From Halobacteriales archaeon QS_4_70_19 (GTDB taxonomy: Archaea > Halobacteriota > Halobacteria > Halobacteriales > Haloarculaceae): a stretch of 64,000 bases of DNA. The DNA lies in assembly GCA_003020985.1 (NCBI GenBank), contig PXRM01000028.1:57596-121595 (forward strand), in the 5' to 3' direction. Below the pieces are notes generated by a model that searched no databases, was not told where the DNA came from, and was given only the letters and a program-made list of their open reading frames with translations. Shown one piece after another: positions 21,196 through 31,802 of the stretch (position 1 is its first letter; every line of letters starts with the position of its first letter). Both the position numbers and the translations under genes were made by a program.

Positions 21196-21762
21196 ATGAC
21201 ACGCATCGAAATCGACGTACCGGAGGACGTGACCGCCTCGATGGACCACCTCGACCTGACGGTCGAGGGGCCCAACGGGAGCGTGACGCGCAAGCTCTGG
21301 TACCCGGACATCGACGTCGCCGTCGAGGACAACTCGGAGTCGGCGGACGCCGACGAGAAGGCCAAGGTCGTCATCACCTCCGAGGAGGAGGACGCGAGGA
21401 CCCACGCCACCGCCGGCACGTTCGAATCGCACGTTCGCAACGCCTTCCACGGCGTGACCGAGGGCTGGGAGTACGAGATGGAGGTCTTCTACTCCCACTT
21501 CCCGATGCAGGTCTCCGTGGAGGGGAGCGAGGTCGTCATCTCGAACTTCCTCGGCGAGAAGGCACCGCGCCGGACCCCGCTCCGTGGCGACACGGAGATG
21601 GAGGTCGACGGCGAGGAGATACGGCTCCATGGCTCGGACATCGAGGCGGTGGGCCAGACGGCGGCCGACATCGAGCAGCTGACCCGCGTGAACGACAAGG
21701 ACAACCGCGTCTTCCAGGACGGGGTCTACATCACCAGCAAGCCCTCCCGAGGTGACGCCTGA
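21196..21762 (+). CDS. rpl6: 50S ribosomal protein uL6
   Basis: [39 protein letters not shown]. Confidence 0.97.
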   Translation: MTRIEIDVPEDVTASMDHLDLTVEGPNGSVTRKLWYPDIDVAVEDNSESADADEKAKVVITSEEEDARTHATAGTFESHVRNAFHGVTEGWEYEMEVFYSHFPMQVSVEGSEVVISNFLGEKAPRRTPLRGDTEMEVDGEEIRLHGSDIEAVGQTAADIEQLTRVNDKDNRVFQDGVYITSKPSRGDA

Positions 21763-22766
21763 TGGCGGACGACGAGGACGGTCGCGAGGACCAGGCGCGC
21801 GACCAGGAGGACGAGCAGGTCCGCGAGGAGACCGAGGAGGAACTCGAACGGATGGACGAAGAAGAGCCCGCGAACGACGACGAGGAGTTCCAGTTCGGCG
21901 ACGAGGATTCCGAGGAAGACGCGGACGCTTCCGAGAAATCCACCGGAGAGTCCGAAGACGACGAGGATACTGAGGAAACAGAAGAGGTTTCCGAGGAATC
22001 CGCGGACGAGACCGACGAGGAATCCACGGACGAGACCGACGAGGAATCCACGGACGAGACCGACGAGGAATCCACGGACGAGTACACCGACCTGACCGAC
22101 ATCAGCGGCGTCGGGAACGCGAAGGCCGCCGCCCTCGAGGGCGAGGGCTACGAGACGGTCGACGACGTGCGACGTGCTTCCCAGTCCGACCTCGCCGAGG
22201 TCGACGGCATCGGTAACGCGCTCGCCGCGCGGATCAAGGCCGACGTCGGTGGCCTCGAGGTCTCCGAGGAGACGGAGGCGGAGGTCGAGGACGAGGAGGA
22301 ACCCGAGCCCGACGAGGACGTGGAGACGGAGCTCCGTCCCCGCGGCCACGCCGACAAGACGCCGGATCTGACGGAGCAGGAGGAGCGGCTGCTGGCCCAG
22401 CGCAAGCGCATGGGCAAGCCGCAGTTCTACCGGCAGGACTACCACAAGAAAAAGCGGACGCCGACCTCGTGGCGCCGTCCCCGCGGCGGCCTGTCGAAGC
22501 AGCGACGGGGCGTCAAGGGGAAGGGCGACACGGTCGAGGCCGGCTTCCGGACGCCGAAGGCCGTCCGCGGCAAGCACCCCTCGGGCTTCGAGGAGGTCCG
22601 CGTGATGAACGTGGACGACCTCGAGGGCGTCGACGGGTCCCGTGAGGCCGTGCGTATCGGCTCCACCGTCGGCGCCCGCAAGCGCGAGCGCATCGAGGAG
22701 GAGGCCGAGGACCGCGGCATCCGCGTCCTCAACCCGACCTACGTCGAGGTGGAGGTGGAATCATGA
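21762..22766 (+). CDS. rpl32e: 50S ribosomal protein eL32 with acidic repeat-rich N-terminus and helix-hairpin-helix insert
   Basis: [27 protein letters not shown]...[19 protein letters not shown] (HhH), then [53 protein letters not shown] (eL32). Confidence 0.96.
   Translation: MADDEDGREDQARDQEDEQVREETEEELERMDEEEPANDDEEFQFGDEDSEEDADASEKSTGESEDDEDTEETEEVSEESADETDEESTDETDEESTDETDEESTDEYTDLTDISGVGNAKAAALEGEGYETVDDVRRASQSDLAEVDGIGNALAARIKADVGGLEVSEETEAEVEDEEEPEPDEDVETELRPRGHADKTPDLTEQEERLLAQRKRMGKPQFYRQDYHKKKRTPTSWRRPRGGLSKQRRGVKGKGDTVEAGFRTPKAVRGKHPSGFEEVRVMNVDDLEGVDGSREAVRIGSTVGARKRERIEEEAEDRGIRVLNPTYVEVEVES
21993..22085 (+). repeat. 24-bp tandem repeat (GAGGAATCCACGGACGAGACCGAC, about 3.8 copies) within rpl32e, encoding ESTDETDE
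   Basis: Units at 21993, 22017, 22041 and partial at 22065; units 2 and 3 identical, unit 1 differs by one base. Confidence 0.92.
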
Positions 22767-23221
22767 CCGATCTGAAGGCACAGAAGCGACTGGCCGCCGA
22801 CGTCCTCGACGTCGGCAAGAACCGCGTGAAGCTCGACCCGAACCGCCAGGCCGACATCGCGGACGCCATCACGCGCGACGACGTGCGCGAACTCATCGAC
22901 GAGGGCGCCATCCGTGTCGAGCCCGAGAGCGGCAACAGCCGTGGCCGGGCCCGCGAGCGCGCGAAGAAGCGCGCCTACGGGCACCGCAAGGGCCAGGGCT
23001 CCCGCAAGGGCAAAGCCGGCGGTCGGAAGAACGGGAAAGAGGAGTGGCGGAGCAAGATTCGGGGCCAGCGGCGTCGGCTCCGGAAGTACCGCCAGAACGA
23101 CGAACTGACCCCCGCCGAGTACCGCCAGCTGTACAGGATGGCGGGCGGCGGCGAGTTCGACTCGGTCGCGGACGTGGAGCGCTACGTCCGGGCCAACTAC
23201 GACGTTGGAGGTGACGACTGA
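22763..23221 (+). CDS. rpl19e: 50S ribosomal protein eL19
   Basis: [42 protein letters not shown]. Confidence 0.98.
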   Translation: MTDLKAQKRLAADVLDVGKNRVKLDPNRQADIADAITRDDVRELIDEGAIRVEPESGNSRGRARERAKKRAYGHRKGQGSRKGKAGGRKNGKEEWRSKIRGQRRRLRKYRQNDELTPAEYRQLYRMAGGGEFDSVADVERYVRANYDVGGDD

Positions 23222-23781
23222 TGGCGACAGGACCACGATACAAGGTGCCGATGCGGCGTCGGCGCGAATCCAGGACGAACTACCACCAGCGGTTGCGCCT
23301 GCTGAAATCCGGCAAGCCGCGGCTGGTCGCTCGAAAGAGCAACCAGCACACCAGGGCGCAGCTGGTCGTGCGTGGTGCACAGGGAGACGACACGGTCGCC
23401 TCGGCGACCTCGAACGACCTGCAGGAGTACGGCTGGGAGGCACCTACCGGGAACCTGCCGGCGGCGTACCTGACCGGCCTGCTGGCCGGGAAGCGTGCGC
23501 TGGAGGCCGGTCTCGAGGAGGCCGTCCTCGACATCGGGCTGAACACGGCGACGCCCGGAAACAAGGCGTTCGCCGTGCAGGAGGGCGCCATCGACGGCGG
23601 CCTCGAGATACCGCACAGCGACGACGTGTTCGCGGAGTGGCCCCGCACGCGCGGGGAGCACATCGCGGAGTACGCCGAGCAGCTGGACGAGCCGCTCTAC
23701 GGCGGCGACTTCGACGCGACGGAACTACCGGACCACTTCGACGAGGTCCGCGAGACCATCATGGAGGACATCAATGAGTAA
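23221..23781 (+). CDS. rpl18: 50S ribosomal protein uL18
   Basis: [46 protein letters not shown]. Confidence 0.98.
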   Translation: MATGPRYKVPMRRRRESRTNYHQRLRLLKSGKPRLVARKSNQHTRAQLVVRGAQGDDTVASATSNDLQEYGWEAPTGNLPAAYLTGLLAGKRALEAGLEEAVLDIGLNTATPGNKAFAVQEGAIDGGLEIPHSDDVFAEWPRTRGEHIAEYAEQLDEPLYGGDFDATELPDHFDEVRETIMEDINE

Positions 23782-24421
23782 CGGCTGGGAACCCCAGACA
23801 CGACTGGGCCGGAAGGTGGCCGAGGGCGAGATCACGGACATGAAGACGGCCCTCGAGTCCGGGCTCCCGCTGAAGGAGCCCGAGATCGTCGACCAGCTCC
23901 TGCCGGGGCTGGAGGACGAGGTGCTGGACATCAACATGGTCCAGCGGATGACCGACTCCGGGCGCCGGGTGAAGTTCCGGTGCGTGGTGGCGGTCGGCAA
24001 CCGCGACGGTTACATCGGCTACGCGGAGGGCCGCGACGACCAGGTCGGCGGTGCCATCCAGAAGGCCATCGGAATCGCGAAGCTGAACGTGATCAAGGTC
24101 GAGCGCGGTGCCGGCTCGTGGGAGGACCGGTCGGACCGGCCCCACTCGCTGGCCCGCCGGACCGAGGGGAAGGCGGGCTCCGTCACGGTGGAGCTCATCC
24201 CCGCCCCGGAGGGCCTGGGGCTGGCCGCGAGCGAGACCGTGCGGAACGTGGTCGAGCTCGCGGGCATCGAGAACGCCTGGACGAAGAGCCACGGCAACAC
24301 CCGGACCACCCTCAACCTCGGCAAGGCGACGTTCCGGGCGCTCGAGAACGCCGCGAAGGCTCGCGGCCCGCGGGCGCTCCGTGCGGAGTCCGACGTCGAG
24401 CCCGGGGAGGTGAGCGACTGA
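23774..24421 (+). CDS. rps5: 30S ribosomal protein uS5
   Basis: [37 protein letters not shown]. Confidence 0.98.
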   Translation: MSNGWEPQTRLGRKVAEGEITDMKTALESGLPLKEPEIVDQLLPGLEDEVLDINMVQRMTDSGRRVKFRCVVAVGNRDGYIGYAEGRDDQVGGAIQKAIGIAKLNVIKVERGAGSWEDRSDRPHSLARRTEGKAGSVTVELIPAPEGLGLAASETVRNVVELAGIENAWTKSHGNTRTTLNLGKATFRALENAAKARGPRALRAESDVEPGEVSD

Positions 24422-24885
24422 TGCGCGCGCTCGTCCAGCTCCGTGGCGAGGTCAACCAGGGACAGGGCGTCCGCGACACGCTGGAGATGCTGAACCTCCA
24501 CCGCGTCAACCACGCGACCCTCGTCCCGGAGACGGAAACCTACGACGGGATGGTCAGCAAGGTCAACGACTGGGTGGCTCACGGTGAGCCCTCGACGGAG
24601 GTCATCGAGACGCTCGTCCGTCGCCGCGCCGAGCCCGCGGAGGGTGACGGCGAGATCGACGACGACTGGGTCGCCGAGCACACCGACTACGACGACGTGG
24701 CGGCGCTGGCCGAGGCCCTCGTGAACGAGGAGACGAAGCTCCAGGACGAGGGGCTCTCGCCCACGCTGCGGCTCCACCCGCCGCGTGGCGGCCACGACGG
24801 CATCAAACACCCGATCAAGGAGGGTGGCGTCCTCGGCAAGCAGTCGACCGAGGAGATCGACACCCTGCTGGAGGCGATGCGATGA
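24421..24885 (+). CDS. rpl30: 50S ribosomal protein uL30
   Basis: [38 protein letters not shown]. Confidence 0.97.
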   Translation: MRALVQLRGEVNQGQGVRDTLEMLNLHRVNHATLVPETETYDGMVSKVNDWVAHGEPSTEVIETLVRRRAEPAEGDGEIDDDWVAEHTDYDDVAALAEALVNEETKLQDEGLSPTLRLHPPRGGHDGIKHPIKEGGVLGKQSTEEIDTLLEAMR

Positions 24886-25403
24886 CATCCAAGAAACGAC
24901 GACAGCGCGGCTCCCGCACCCACGGTGGGGGGTCGCACAAGAAGCGACGGGGCGCCGGCCATCGTGGCGGTCGCGGTCGCGCCGGCCGTGACAAGCACGA
25001 GCAGTACCTCTACCCGCCGCTCGGCAAGTCCGGCTTCAAGCGCCCCCAGAAGGTACAGGAGGAGATCGAGACGATCAACGTCAGCGAACTCGACGAGGAC
25101 GCGGTCGTCCTCGCCGCCGAGGGCGTCGCCGAGGAGACGGACGACGGCTACGAGGTCGATGTCCGCGACGTCGTCGAGGACGGCCACTCCTGCGACGCGG
25201 TGAAGGTTCTCGCCGGTGGACAGGTCCACGAGTCGCTGACCGTCCACGCCGACGCGTTCTCGGACGAGGCCCGCGAGGCCCTCGAGGCCGCGGGCGGCGA
25301 GGCGGTCCTCACCGAGCGCGGCGAGCAGCGCGCCGAAGAGCGCGCCGCCGACGAGGACGAGGAGGCCGAAGGAGCTACAACGGACGAGGCCAACGAGGAT
25401 TAA
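24882..25403 (+). CDS. rpl15: 50S ribosomal protein uL15
   Basis: KKRRQRGSRTHGGGSHKKRRGAGHRGGRGRAGRDKHEQ. Confidence 0.97.
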   Translation: MTSKKRRQRGSRTHGGGSHKKRRGAGHRGGRGRAGRDKHEQYLYPPLGKSGFKRPQKVQEEIETINVSELDEDAVVLAAEGVAEETDDGYEVDVRDVVEDGHSCDAVKVLAGGQVHESLTVHADAFSDEAREALEAAGGEAVLTERGEQRAEERAADEDEEAEGATTDEANED

Positions 25404-25406
25404 CGA

Positions 25407-26921
25407 ATGAGCTGGAAGGAGACCGCCGAACCAGTACTCACGCGGATGCCCGGGGTCGAGCGACCGGAGGGGCACGTCCCCTTCCGCCGGAAGCTCGGCT
25501 GGACCGCGGGCATCCTCGTGCTGTACTTCTTCCTCACGAACGTGTTCGTCTACGGACTCGCGAGAGGGCAGGGCGCCGACGCGTTCGGGCAGTTCCGGAC
25601 CATCCTCGCGGGCGGCCAGGGAACCGTGCTGCAGCTGGGCATCGGCCCCATCGTCACGGCGTCCATCGTGCTGCAGTTGCTCGGCGGCGCCAACCTGTTG
25701 GGACTGGACACGCAGGAAAACCCCCGCGACCAGGCCCTGTACCAGGGGCTCCAGAAGCTCCTGGTCATCGTCATGTGCATCCTGACGGGGCTCCCGATGG
25801 TGTTCGCTGGCGGATTCCTGCGCGCGAGCCCGCAGATCGCCCGGCAGCTCGGCATCGGACTGACCGGCGTCGAGTGGCTGATGTTCCTCCAGATCTTCAT
25901 CGGTGGTCTCCTCATCCTGTTCATGGACGAGGTCATCTCCAAGTGGGGCGTCGGCTCCGGGATCGGCCTGTTCATCATCGCCGGCGTGAGCCAGAGTCTC
26001 ATCGGCGGCTTCTTCGGCGTGCCCGGCCTCACGCAGAATCCCGGGTTCTTCTACAACTGGTACACCATCCTGACCGGCGAGCAGACGCTCGGCTCCATCC
26101 TGACGACGCAGGGCCTGCTGAACCTGCTCATCGAGCCCGGGCAGATCCTGTTCCTGTTCACGACGGTCGCCATCTTCGCGGTCGTCGTCTACGCCGAGTC
26201 CGTCCGCGTCGAGATTCCGCTCTCGCACGCACGGGTCAAGGGCGCACGGGGTCGTTTCCCGGTCAAGCTCATCTACGCCAGCGTCCTGCCGATGATCCTC
26301 GTCCGCGCGCTCCAGGCCAACATCCAGTTCCTCGGGCGCATCCTCTACTCGCAGGCCGGCAACGCGAACAACGCCATCGAGCTGTTCGGCACCTCGCTGC
26401 CGTGGCTCGGGGTCTACACCACGTCCGGGGGCGGCACCGCCGAACCCATCCGCGGGCTGTTCTACTACCTGGCTCCCCTCTACAGCTACCAGGACTGGAT
26501 GTGGTTCCTCGGGACCACCTCGAACCCGCCGAGCCAGATCCTGCTGCGCGTCTCCGTCGACCTGTTCATCATGGTCGTCGGGGGTGCCATCTTCGCCATC
26601 TTCTGGGTCGAGACCGCGGACATGGGCCCCGAGGCGACGGCCCAGCAGATCCAGAACTCCGGGATGCAGATCCCCGGGTTCCGGCAGTCGCCCGGCGTCA
26701 TCGAGAAGGTGCTCGAACGCTACATCCCGCAGGTGACCGTCATCGGCGGCGCGCTGGTCGGGCTGCTGGCCGTCATGGCCAACATGCTCGGGACCATCGG
26801 CGCCGTCTCCGGGACGGGCCTGCTGCTGACCGTCTCCATCACCTACAAGCTCTACGAGGAGATCGCGGAGGAGCAGCTGATGGAGATGCACCCGATGATG
26901 CGGCAGGTCTTCGGGGACTGA
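25407..26921 (+). CDS. secY: Preprotein translocase subunit SecY
   Basis: 504 aa multi-TM, ends ATAQQIQNSGMQIPGFRQSPGVIEKVLERYIPQVTVIGGALVGLLAVMANMLG; downstream of rpl15. Confidence 0.98.
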   Translation: MSWKETAEPVLTRMPGVERPEGHVPFRRKLGWTAGILVLYFFLTNVFVYGLARGQGADAFGQFRTILAGGQGTVLQLGIGPIVTASIVLQLLGGANLLGLDTQENPRDQALYQGLQKLLVIVMCILTGLPMVFAGGFLRASPQIARQLGIGLTGVEWLMFLQIFIGGLLILFMDEVISKWGVGSGIGLFIIAGVSQSLIGGFFGVPGLTQNPGFFYNWYTILTGEQTLGSILTTQGLLNLLIEPGQILFLFTTVAIFAVVVYAESVRVEIPLSHARVKGARGRFPVKLIYASVLPMILVRALQANIQFLGRILYSQAGNANNAIELFGTSLPWLGVYTTSGGGTAEPIRGLFYYLAPLYSYQDWMWFLGTTSNPPSQILLRVSVDLFIMVVGGAIFAIFWVETADMGPEATAQQIQNSGMQIPGFRQSPGVIEKVLERYIPQVTVIGGALVGLLAVMANMLGTIGAVSGTGLLLTVSITYKLYEEIAEEQLMEMHPMMRQVFGD

Positions 26922-27060
26922 GGCGCCGACGCGGGACCCGTCCCCGAGTCCCGGCTCGAACTCCCACTCTCCGTCGTCGGTAGCGGCGTATCACTGTCGA
27001 TCACCGGTCCGATTCCGTGATCGGTGAGAACCCGGACCGGAAGCTGGGTGACCCCGGAGA

Positions 27061-28113
27061 TCACTCCTCGCTCCCGGCGCCCATCTCCTCGAACTCCACG
27101 CGGGGCACGAACGGGCCGAAGTCGGCGGTCCGGGAGGCGATGGAGGCGATGCGGAACGTGTAGACCAGCAGGACGACAAAGGGGAGGAAGACGAAGGTGA
27201 GGACGGCGCTGACGACGAGCACGAGCAGCGTGGGGTTCCCGACGGCGCTGACGACGACCGGGTACGACGTCATGAAGATCCCACCACCCAGCAGCGTCGG
27301 GAAGCCGACGGCCAGCAGCAGTTTCGAGAGGTGCGCCAGTTCGTGCTGCATGTATAGCGTCTTGAACGTCTGCCGGGCGACGGCGAGCTGCTGGAGCAGT
27401 TCGACGAGCCGGTCGAGCGTCTCGAGCGTCTCGGCCGGGAACTCGTCCGCGTAGTCCGCCCGGAGCTGCCGGACCGCGTAGAGGTGTGCCCCGTTGAACC
27501 GGCCGAGGACCGCCGACAGCGCGTCGAACGTGCCGAAGTTGGCGTCCTCGAGAGACTCGGAGACGAGGGCGCCCTCGGTCGTGACCGCCGTGACGAAGCT
27601 CCGAACGACGGCCGCCTGCTCCGGGTCGTCCATCCGCTTCGCGGCCACGGTCAGGCCCTCGGCCCGCTCGACGACGGTATCGACGAGCAGCTGGAGGAAA
27701 TTCGCCGGTGCCGCGGGACTGACCGGCGTCCCCGTGAGCCCCTCGACCGCCCGCCGGAACGCTACCATCCCCTCGTACCGGTCCTCGAGGTCGCCCGGCC
27801 AGCCGAGTTCCTGCGAGAGGACCAGCTGGTTGATCGCGAGGACGATGGTGATGAACGGCAGGGTCCCGCCGACGATGGCCGCGACGAGCGTCGTCGCCGT
27901 GGCCGGGTCCGCGACGGGGATGTAGCCGGCGAGGCCGATGGCGACGCACACGGTGAAGACGAGGGCCGAGAACAGTCCCGTGAGGACGTACCGGCTCCCG
28001 TCGAGCAACAGCCACCGCTTGCCCGGTGATGCCCGGAGGCGCTCGTGGACGAGGTCGCTCCGGCGCTTCCCCGCCTCGATCTCCTCGTCGATGTCGGCCT
28101 CGCCCGCGCTCAT
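27061..28113 (-). CDS. Multi-TM membrane protein of unknown function
   Basis: 350-aa ORF with four or more hydrophobic segments (GSRYVLTGLFSALVFTVCVAIGLAGYI; PTLLGGGIFMTSYPVVVSAV; PTLLVLVVSAVLTFVFLPFVVLLVYTF). Confidence 0.8.
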   Translation of the reverse strand: MSAGEADIDEEIEAGKRRSDLVHERLRASPGKRWLLLDGSRYVLTGLFSALVFTVCVAIGLAGYIPVADPATATTLVAAIVGGTLPFITIVLAINQLVLSQELGWPGDLEDRYEGMVAFRRAVEGLTGTPVSPAAPANFLQLLVDTVVERAEGLTVAAKRMDDPEQAAVVRSFVTAVTTEGALVSESLEDANFGTFDALSAVLGRFNGAHLYAVRQLRADYADEFPAETLETLDRLVELLQQLAVARQTFKTLYMQHELAHLSKLLLAVGFPTLLGGGIFMTSYPVVVSAVGNPTLLVLVVSAVLTFVFLPFVVLLVYTFRIASIASRTADFGPFVPRVEFEEMGAGSEE

Positions 28114-28256
28114 GCTGGCCCCTTCGGGGGTGCGGCGGAAACGTTGTGGGCTCCACGGCCCGTCGCCTCGGGGGTCCCGTCGGTCGTGCGGGGTGCCGTG
28201 GCCTGCAGATGCCGGCCCCAGTCTCACCCGTCACCTCGCCGCTAGTTGTCGGTGCA

Positions 28257-28607
28257 ATGTCCCTGGCAGACACCGTCTCACGGATCGACCGGCTGAGCGA
28301 CGAGCAGGAGGAGTGTATCGAGAACTGCAACGAGGCCGCGCAGGTGTGCGAGTGGTGCGCCGACGAGTGCCTCGGGGACGAGGACATGGAGCAGTGCGCC
28401 CGGCTCTGCCGCGACGTGGCCGACCTCGCGTCCCTGCACGCCCGGTTCATGGCGCGCGGATCCGGCTACAGCAGCGACCTCGCCGAGGCCTGCGCCAATG
28501 CCTGCGAGGACTGTGCCGACGAGTGCGAGCAGCACGACGCCGACCACTGCCAGACCTGCGCCGAGGTGCTCCGCGAGTGCGCGGAGACCTGCCGCGAAAT
28601 GGCCTGA
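28257..28607 (+). CDS. Cys-rich four-helix-bundle (DUF326-type, copper-binding-like) protein
   Basis: CIENCNEAAQVCEWCADECLG...CARLCRD...CANACEDCADECEQHDADHCQTCAEVLRECAETC spacing. Confidence 0.85.
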   Translation: MSLADTVSRIDRLSDEQEECIENCNEAAQVCEWCADECLGDEDMEQCARLCRDVADLASLHARFMARGSGYSSDLAEACANACEDCADECEQHDADHCQTCAEVLRECAETCREMA

Positions 28608-28703
28608 CGACCGCGACGACGCACAGTCCTGCTCCCGTTCTCCTCGACGAGCCACCCGGGAGCGACGGCGCCGGCCGCGAAGCGCGCCGCCCCCGAAGCC
28701 GCC

Positions 28704-30185
28704 CTACTGGTTGGCGGGGTGGTCGCTGGGGTAGTCGATCCAGTCGGGGTAGGCGTAGTCGGAGGTCTTGTTCTGCTCGGGCGCGAACGAGTGCATCACG
28801 CCGTAGCCGTCGCGGATCTCCTTGTCGACCTGCCACTGCTGCCAGACGGGGACCCCGGTCTCCTTCATCGAGGTCCACTGGGGCTCGTGGGCGTAGTCGG
28901 CGTCCGGTGGCGTGAACTTGATCTCCGGCAGGATCGTCCCCTCTTTGAACTTGTACTGCTCCAGCGCCTCCACCATCTGCTCGTTGGTGGGGACCTCCTT
29001 CATGTCGTTGTCGAGGACGTACCGCGCCATGGCGGTGGCGTACGCCCGGACGGCGTCGTACGTGATGGGACCGGAGTAGACGGGGTAGGTGTCGAACTTC
29101 TTGTTGTACCGCTTCATGAAGCCCTGGGTGAGGGGCGTGTTCGTCGTCTGTGGGGTGACCGCGTTCATCGTGAAGACGTAGCGACAGGCGCCGGACACCT
29201 CCTCCCAGAACTCGTAGATCTGGGCCGGCACGCTGATGCCGCCCATCTCGAACTGCCGGTTCTGGTTGGCCCACTGCTTGACGGCGGAGGTCCCCGTCAG
29301 CGCCTGGGCGATGAGGTTGATGTCGGCCCCCGAGGAGCCCACCTCGTCGAACAGGGGGGTCCAGTTGGTGGTCCCCGAGGAGGAGCGCTTGAACACCGGC
29401 ACCTCGTCGAAGATGTTGCCCAGTTCGGGCTTGAGCAGTTCGGCGAACGGGTCGAACGGGGCGATGTTCTCGATGAGGGCGGCTCCCTTCTTCCAGCCGA
29501 GCTTGTCGGCGTAGATGTTGAGGAACTCCAGTTCGGCCCGGGCGAGGTCGTACGAGTGGATGGGGCCCGCGCGGAAGTGCCACTTGAACTCGTCGTAGCG
29601 CTCGCTCACGATACGGCCCGGCTTCGGCCCGGCGGCGGCGGTGGTGAGATGGACCGTCCGTGTGGCCTTCATCGGATTGAAACACTGGAGGGTGGACTGC
29701 GTGAGGAACGTCCCGAACGTCGTCTTGCAGCCCTTCTTCTGGACGAGCCGCTTGAACTCCGACTGGGCCGTCCCCGGGGAGGCCTCCGTGTTCCCGGAGA
29801 ACGGCTCCAGCTTCGCGCCCAGAATACCGCGTCCCCCGATGCCGGGGACGCCGTTCTGGTTGATGTCCTGGACGGCCAGCTGCATCGAGTTCCACATCGA
29901 CTGCCCGACCGGGAAGCTCTCCGGCTGGGGCGCCAGGTTCCCGATCCGGATGGTGTTCCCCGAGAGGGGCGTGGGTGGCGCCGTCCCGTCGTTGTTCGCG
30001 CCGCCGACGGTCCCCTCGAACCCACTCCCACCCTGCCGGTCCCGCTCCTTGCAGCCTGCCGCCAGCGCGGCCGCTCCCCCGGCGCCAGCGTACTTCAGGA
30101 ACGACCGTCGTCGTGTGTTACCCTTTGATTCCGCCACCGAACGCCCCGCTGACGACTCGACGGTGGACTGACTCTCCTGGCTCAC
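28704..30185 (-). CDS. ABC transporter substrate-binding lipoprotein (LivJ-type), Tat signal
   Basis: NTRRRSFLKYAGAGGAAALAAGC Tat/lipobox; periplasmic-binding-protein type 1 domain (GNLAPQPESFPVGQSMWNSMQLAVQDIN). Confidence 0.88.
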   Translation of the reverse strand: MSQESQSTVESSAGRSVAESKGNTRRRSFLKYAGAGGAAALAAGCKERDRQGGSGFEGTVGGANNDGTAPPTPLSGNTIRIGNLAPQPESFPVGQSMWNSMQLAVQDINQNGVPGIGGRGILGAKLEPFSGNTEASPGTAQSEFKRLVQKKGCKTTFGTFLTQSTLQCFNPMKATRTVHLTTAAAGPKPGRIVSERYDEFKWHFRAGPIHSYDLARAELEFLNIYADKLGWKKGAALIENIAPFDPFAELLKPELGNIFDEVPVFKRSSSGTTNWTPLFDEVGSSGADINLIAQALTGTSAVKQWANQNRQFEMGGISVPAQIYEFWEEVSGACRYVFTMNAVTPQTTNTPLTQGFMKRYNKKFDTYPVYSGPITYDAVRAYATAMARYVLDNDMKEVPTNEQMVEALEQYKFKEGTILPEIKFTPPDADYAHEPQWTSMKETGVPVWQQWQVDKEIRDGYGVMHSFAPEQNKTSDYAYPDWIDYPSDHPANQ

Positions 30186-30508
30186 ACTGTGTCACCTACT
30201 CACATCATTCCGGCTCGAACAATTAGCTTATTTGGCCCGTAATCGCATTATTTCTGAGTTATGTAGGATAAATTTCAACATTCGACCTGTTCTCCTAGAT
30301 TTATCCACATTCTGCGACCGAACCGCTCGGATCGGCGGAGACGTGGCGGCGGGGCTGGCGGGGGGTTCCGTCGTCGTCGAGAGCGGCCCCGCTCCCCGGA
30401 CGGGGGCTGGCGGCGGACGGAAAGCGGCGGGGACTGCCGGTCGGCTGGCTCGCAGCGTGTCGTCCCGGTCGGTCCGACAACTGCCCGGGCCTGCCGGGAC
30501 CGGTGACG

Positions 30509-31126
30509 CTACCTGTCCGGTCCCAGCGACGTCTCACCCTCGTCGTCCGGAAGTTCGATCTCGTTCGTGAACGCCCCCTCGTCGTCCTCGTAGTCGTACT
30601 CCTCGATGGCCTGGAGGATGACCTCCACGACCGACTCGCGCGACCAGCGCGAGGTGTTGAGCGAGAGGTCGTAGAAGGAGGTGTCGGTCACGTCGACGCC
30701 GTAGGCGCGCTCGAACCGGCCGATCTCCTGGACCTCGCGGACCCGCATCTCGGACTCCATCTCCTCGCGGTCCTCGGTCCGGGTGACGCGCACCTCCTCG
30801 GGGGCGCTGAGCCAGACCCGGAGGTCCGCCCGGTTCCCCGCCAGCCAGCCCGCCAGCCGGGACTCCAGCACGAACCCCTTGTTGGAGGCCCCCCACACCT
30901 CCGCGACGCGCTGCAGCCGGCGGTCGATGAGCCGGTCGATCTCCGGTTTCTCGTCCGCTCGCGCCGAGAACTGCGTGAGGCTCATTCCCCGCTCCTCCGC
31001 CAGTTCCCGGAACACTTCGCCGCCGTCGACCCGCTGGACCCCCAGCGCCTCCGCCAGTGCCTGCGACGTGCTCGACGCGCCGCTGCCCGGCGGCCCCGAC
31101 ACCGTGATGAGGAGGTTGTGCTCCAT
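30509..31126 (-). CDS. cmk: Cytidylate kinase (archaeal type)
   Basis: LLITVSGPPGSGASSTSQALAEALGVQRVDGGEVFRELAEERGMSL. Confidence 0.92.
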   Translation of the reverse strand: MEHNLLITVSGPPGSGASSTSQALAEALGVQRVDGGEVFRELAEERGMSLTQFSARADEKPEIDRLIDRRLQRVAEVWGASNKGFVLESRLAGWLAGNRADLRVWLSAPEEVRVTRTEDREEMESEMRVREVQEIGRFERAYGVDVTDTSFYDLSLNTSRWSRESVVEVILQAIEEYDYEDDEGAFTNEIELPDDEGETSLGPDR

Positions 31127-31279
31127 GTGTTATGACACACGACCGCCGCCGCTACCTAACGGTATCGGTGACATTCTGCCCGCGCGGTGGTGTCGGTGCC
31201 ACCCTCACACCGGGCGGCCCGCGACGACGGGGTGACGGTCGCCGTCAGACCGAAGCCCCCCGCGCTCCGAGTGGAGACG

Positions 31280-31687
31280 ATGCCAGCCACGTCGCCGGCC
31301 GACCGGAAACGGCTCGCCGCTCGGGCCATCGCCCGTCACCGTTCGCGCGACGACGGCGTGGCGTTCCGGGCGCGGGCGGGCGACCGGACGGTCCGGCTCT
31401 CGTACACCGACCGGACGATCGCACTCGACCTGGCCGCGGCCCCGGAGCCGGCCGCGGCGCGCGCGACCCTGGAGGAGCTGCTGGGCTCGTTTCCCGTCTT
31501 CAAGCTCCAGCAGCCCGACACCCGGAAGGCCCGCGACGAGCGAGTGTACGTCTCGGCGCTCGCGGACCCGAAACACGCCGCGGACTTCCTGGAGGCCTGC
31601 TGCCGCGACGTGTTCGACCTCGACGAGGGGTACGCGCTGACGGTGGTCGACCGAGATGGGGGCGACGAGGGGGCCGGACCGCCCTGA
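31280..31687 (+). CDS. Uncharacterised haloarchaeal protein
   Basis: 135-aa ORF with acidic composition consistent with a real gene. Confidence 0.6.
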   Translation: MPATSPADRKRLAARAIARHRSRDDGVAFRARAGDRTVRLSYTDRTIALDLAAAPEPAAARATLEELLGSFPVFKLQQPDTRKARDERVYVSALADPKHAADFLEACCRDVFDLDEGYALTVVDRDGGDEGAGPP

Positions 31688-31802
31688 GCGGGGCGGACGC
31701 ACCGACGGGTGGACGCCATCCCCCGGGGCTCCCGGGTGAGGCGTTCACGAACGTCGCCCGTCTCGAACGTCTTATGACCCTTCCACGCTAACGTTCCCGG
31801 GA

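Noticed and set aside
21993-22085. 24-bp direct repeats as CRISPR or mobile element
   Set aside because: No spacers; in-frame coding minisatellite within rpl32e
24687-26891. 734-aa minus ORF across rpl15 and secY
   Set aside because: Antisense shadow ORF of two conserved genes
27061-28113. Multi-TM protein next to the Cys-rich protein as a metal transporter pair
   Set aside because: No recognisable transporter motif in the membrane protein; adjacency alone is insufficient
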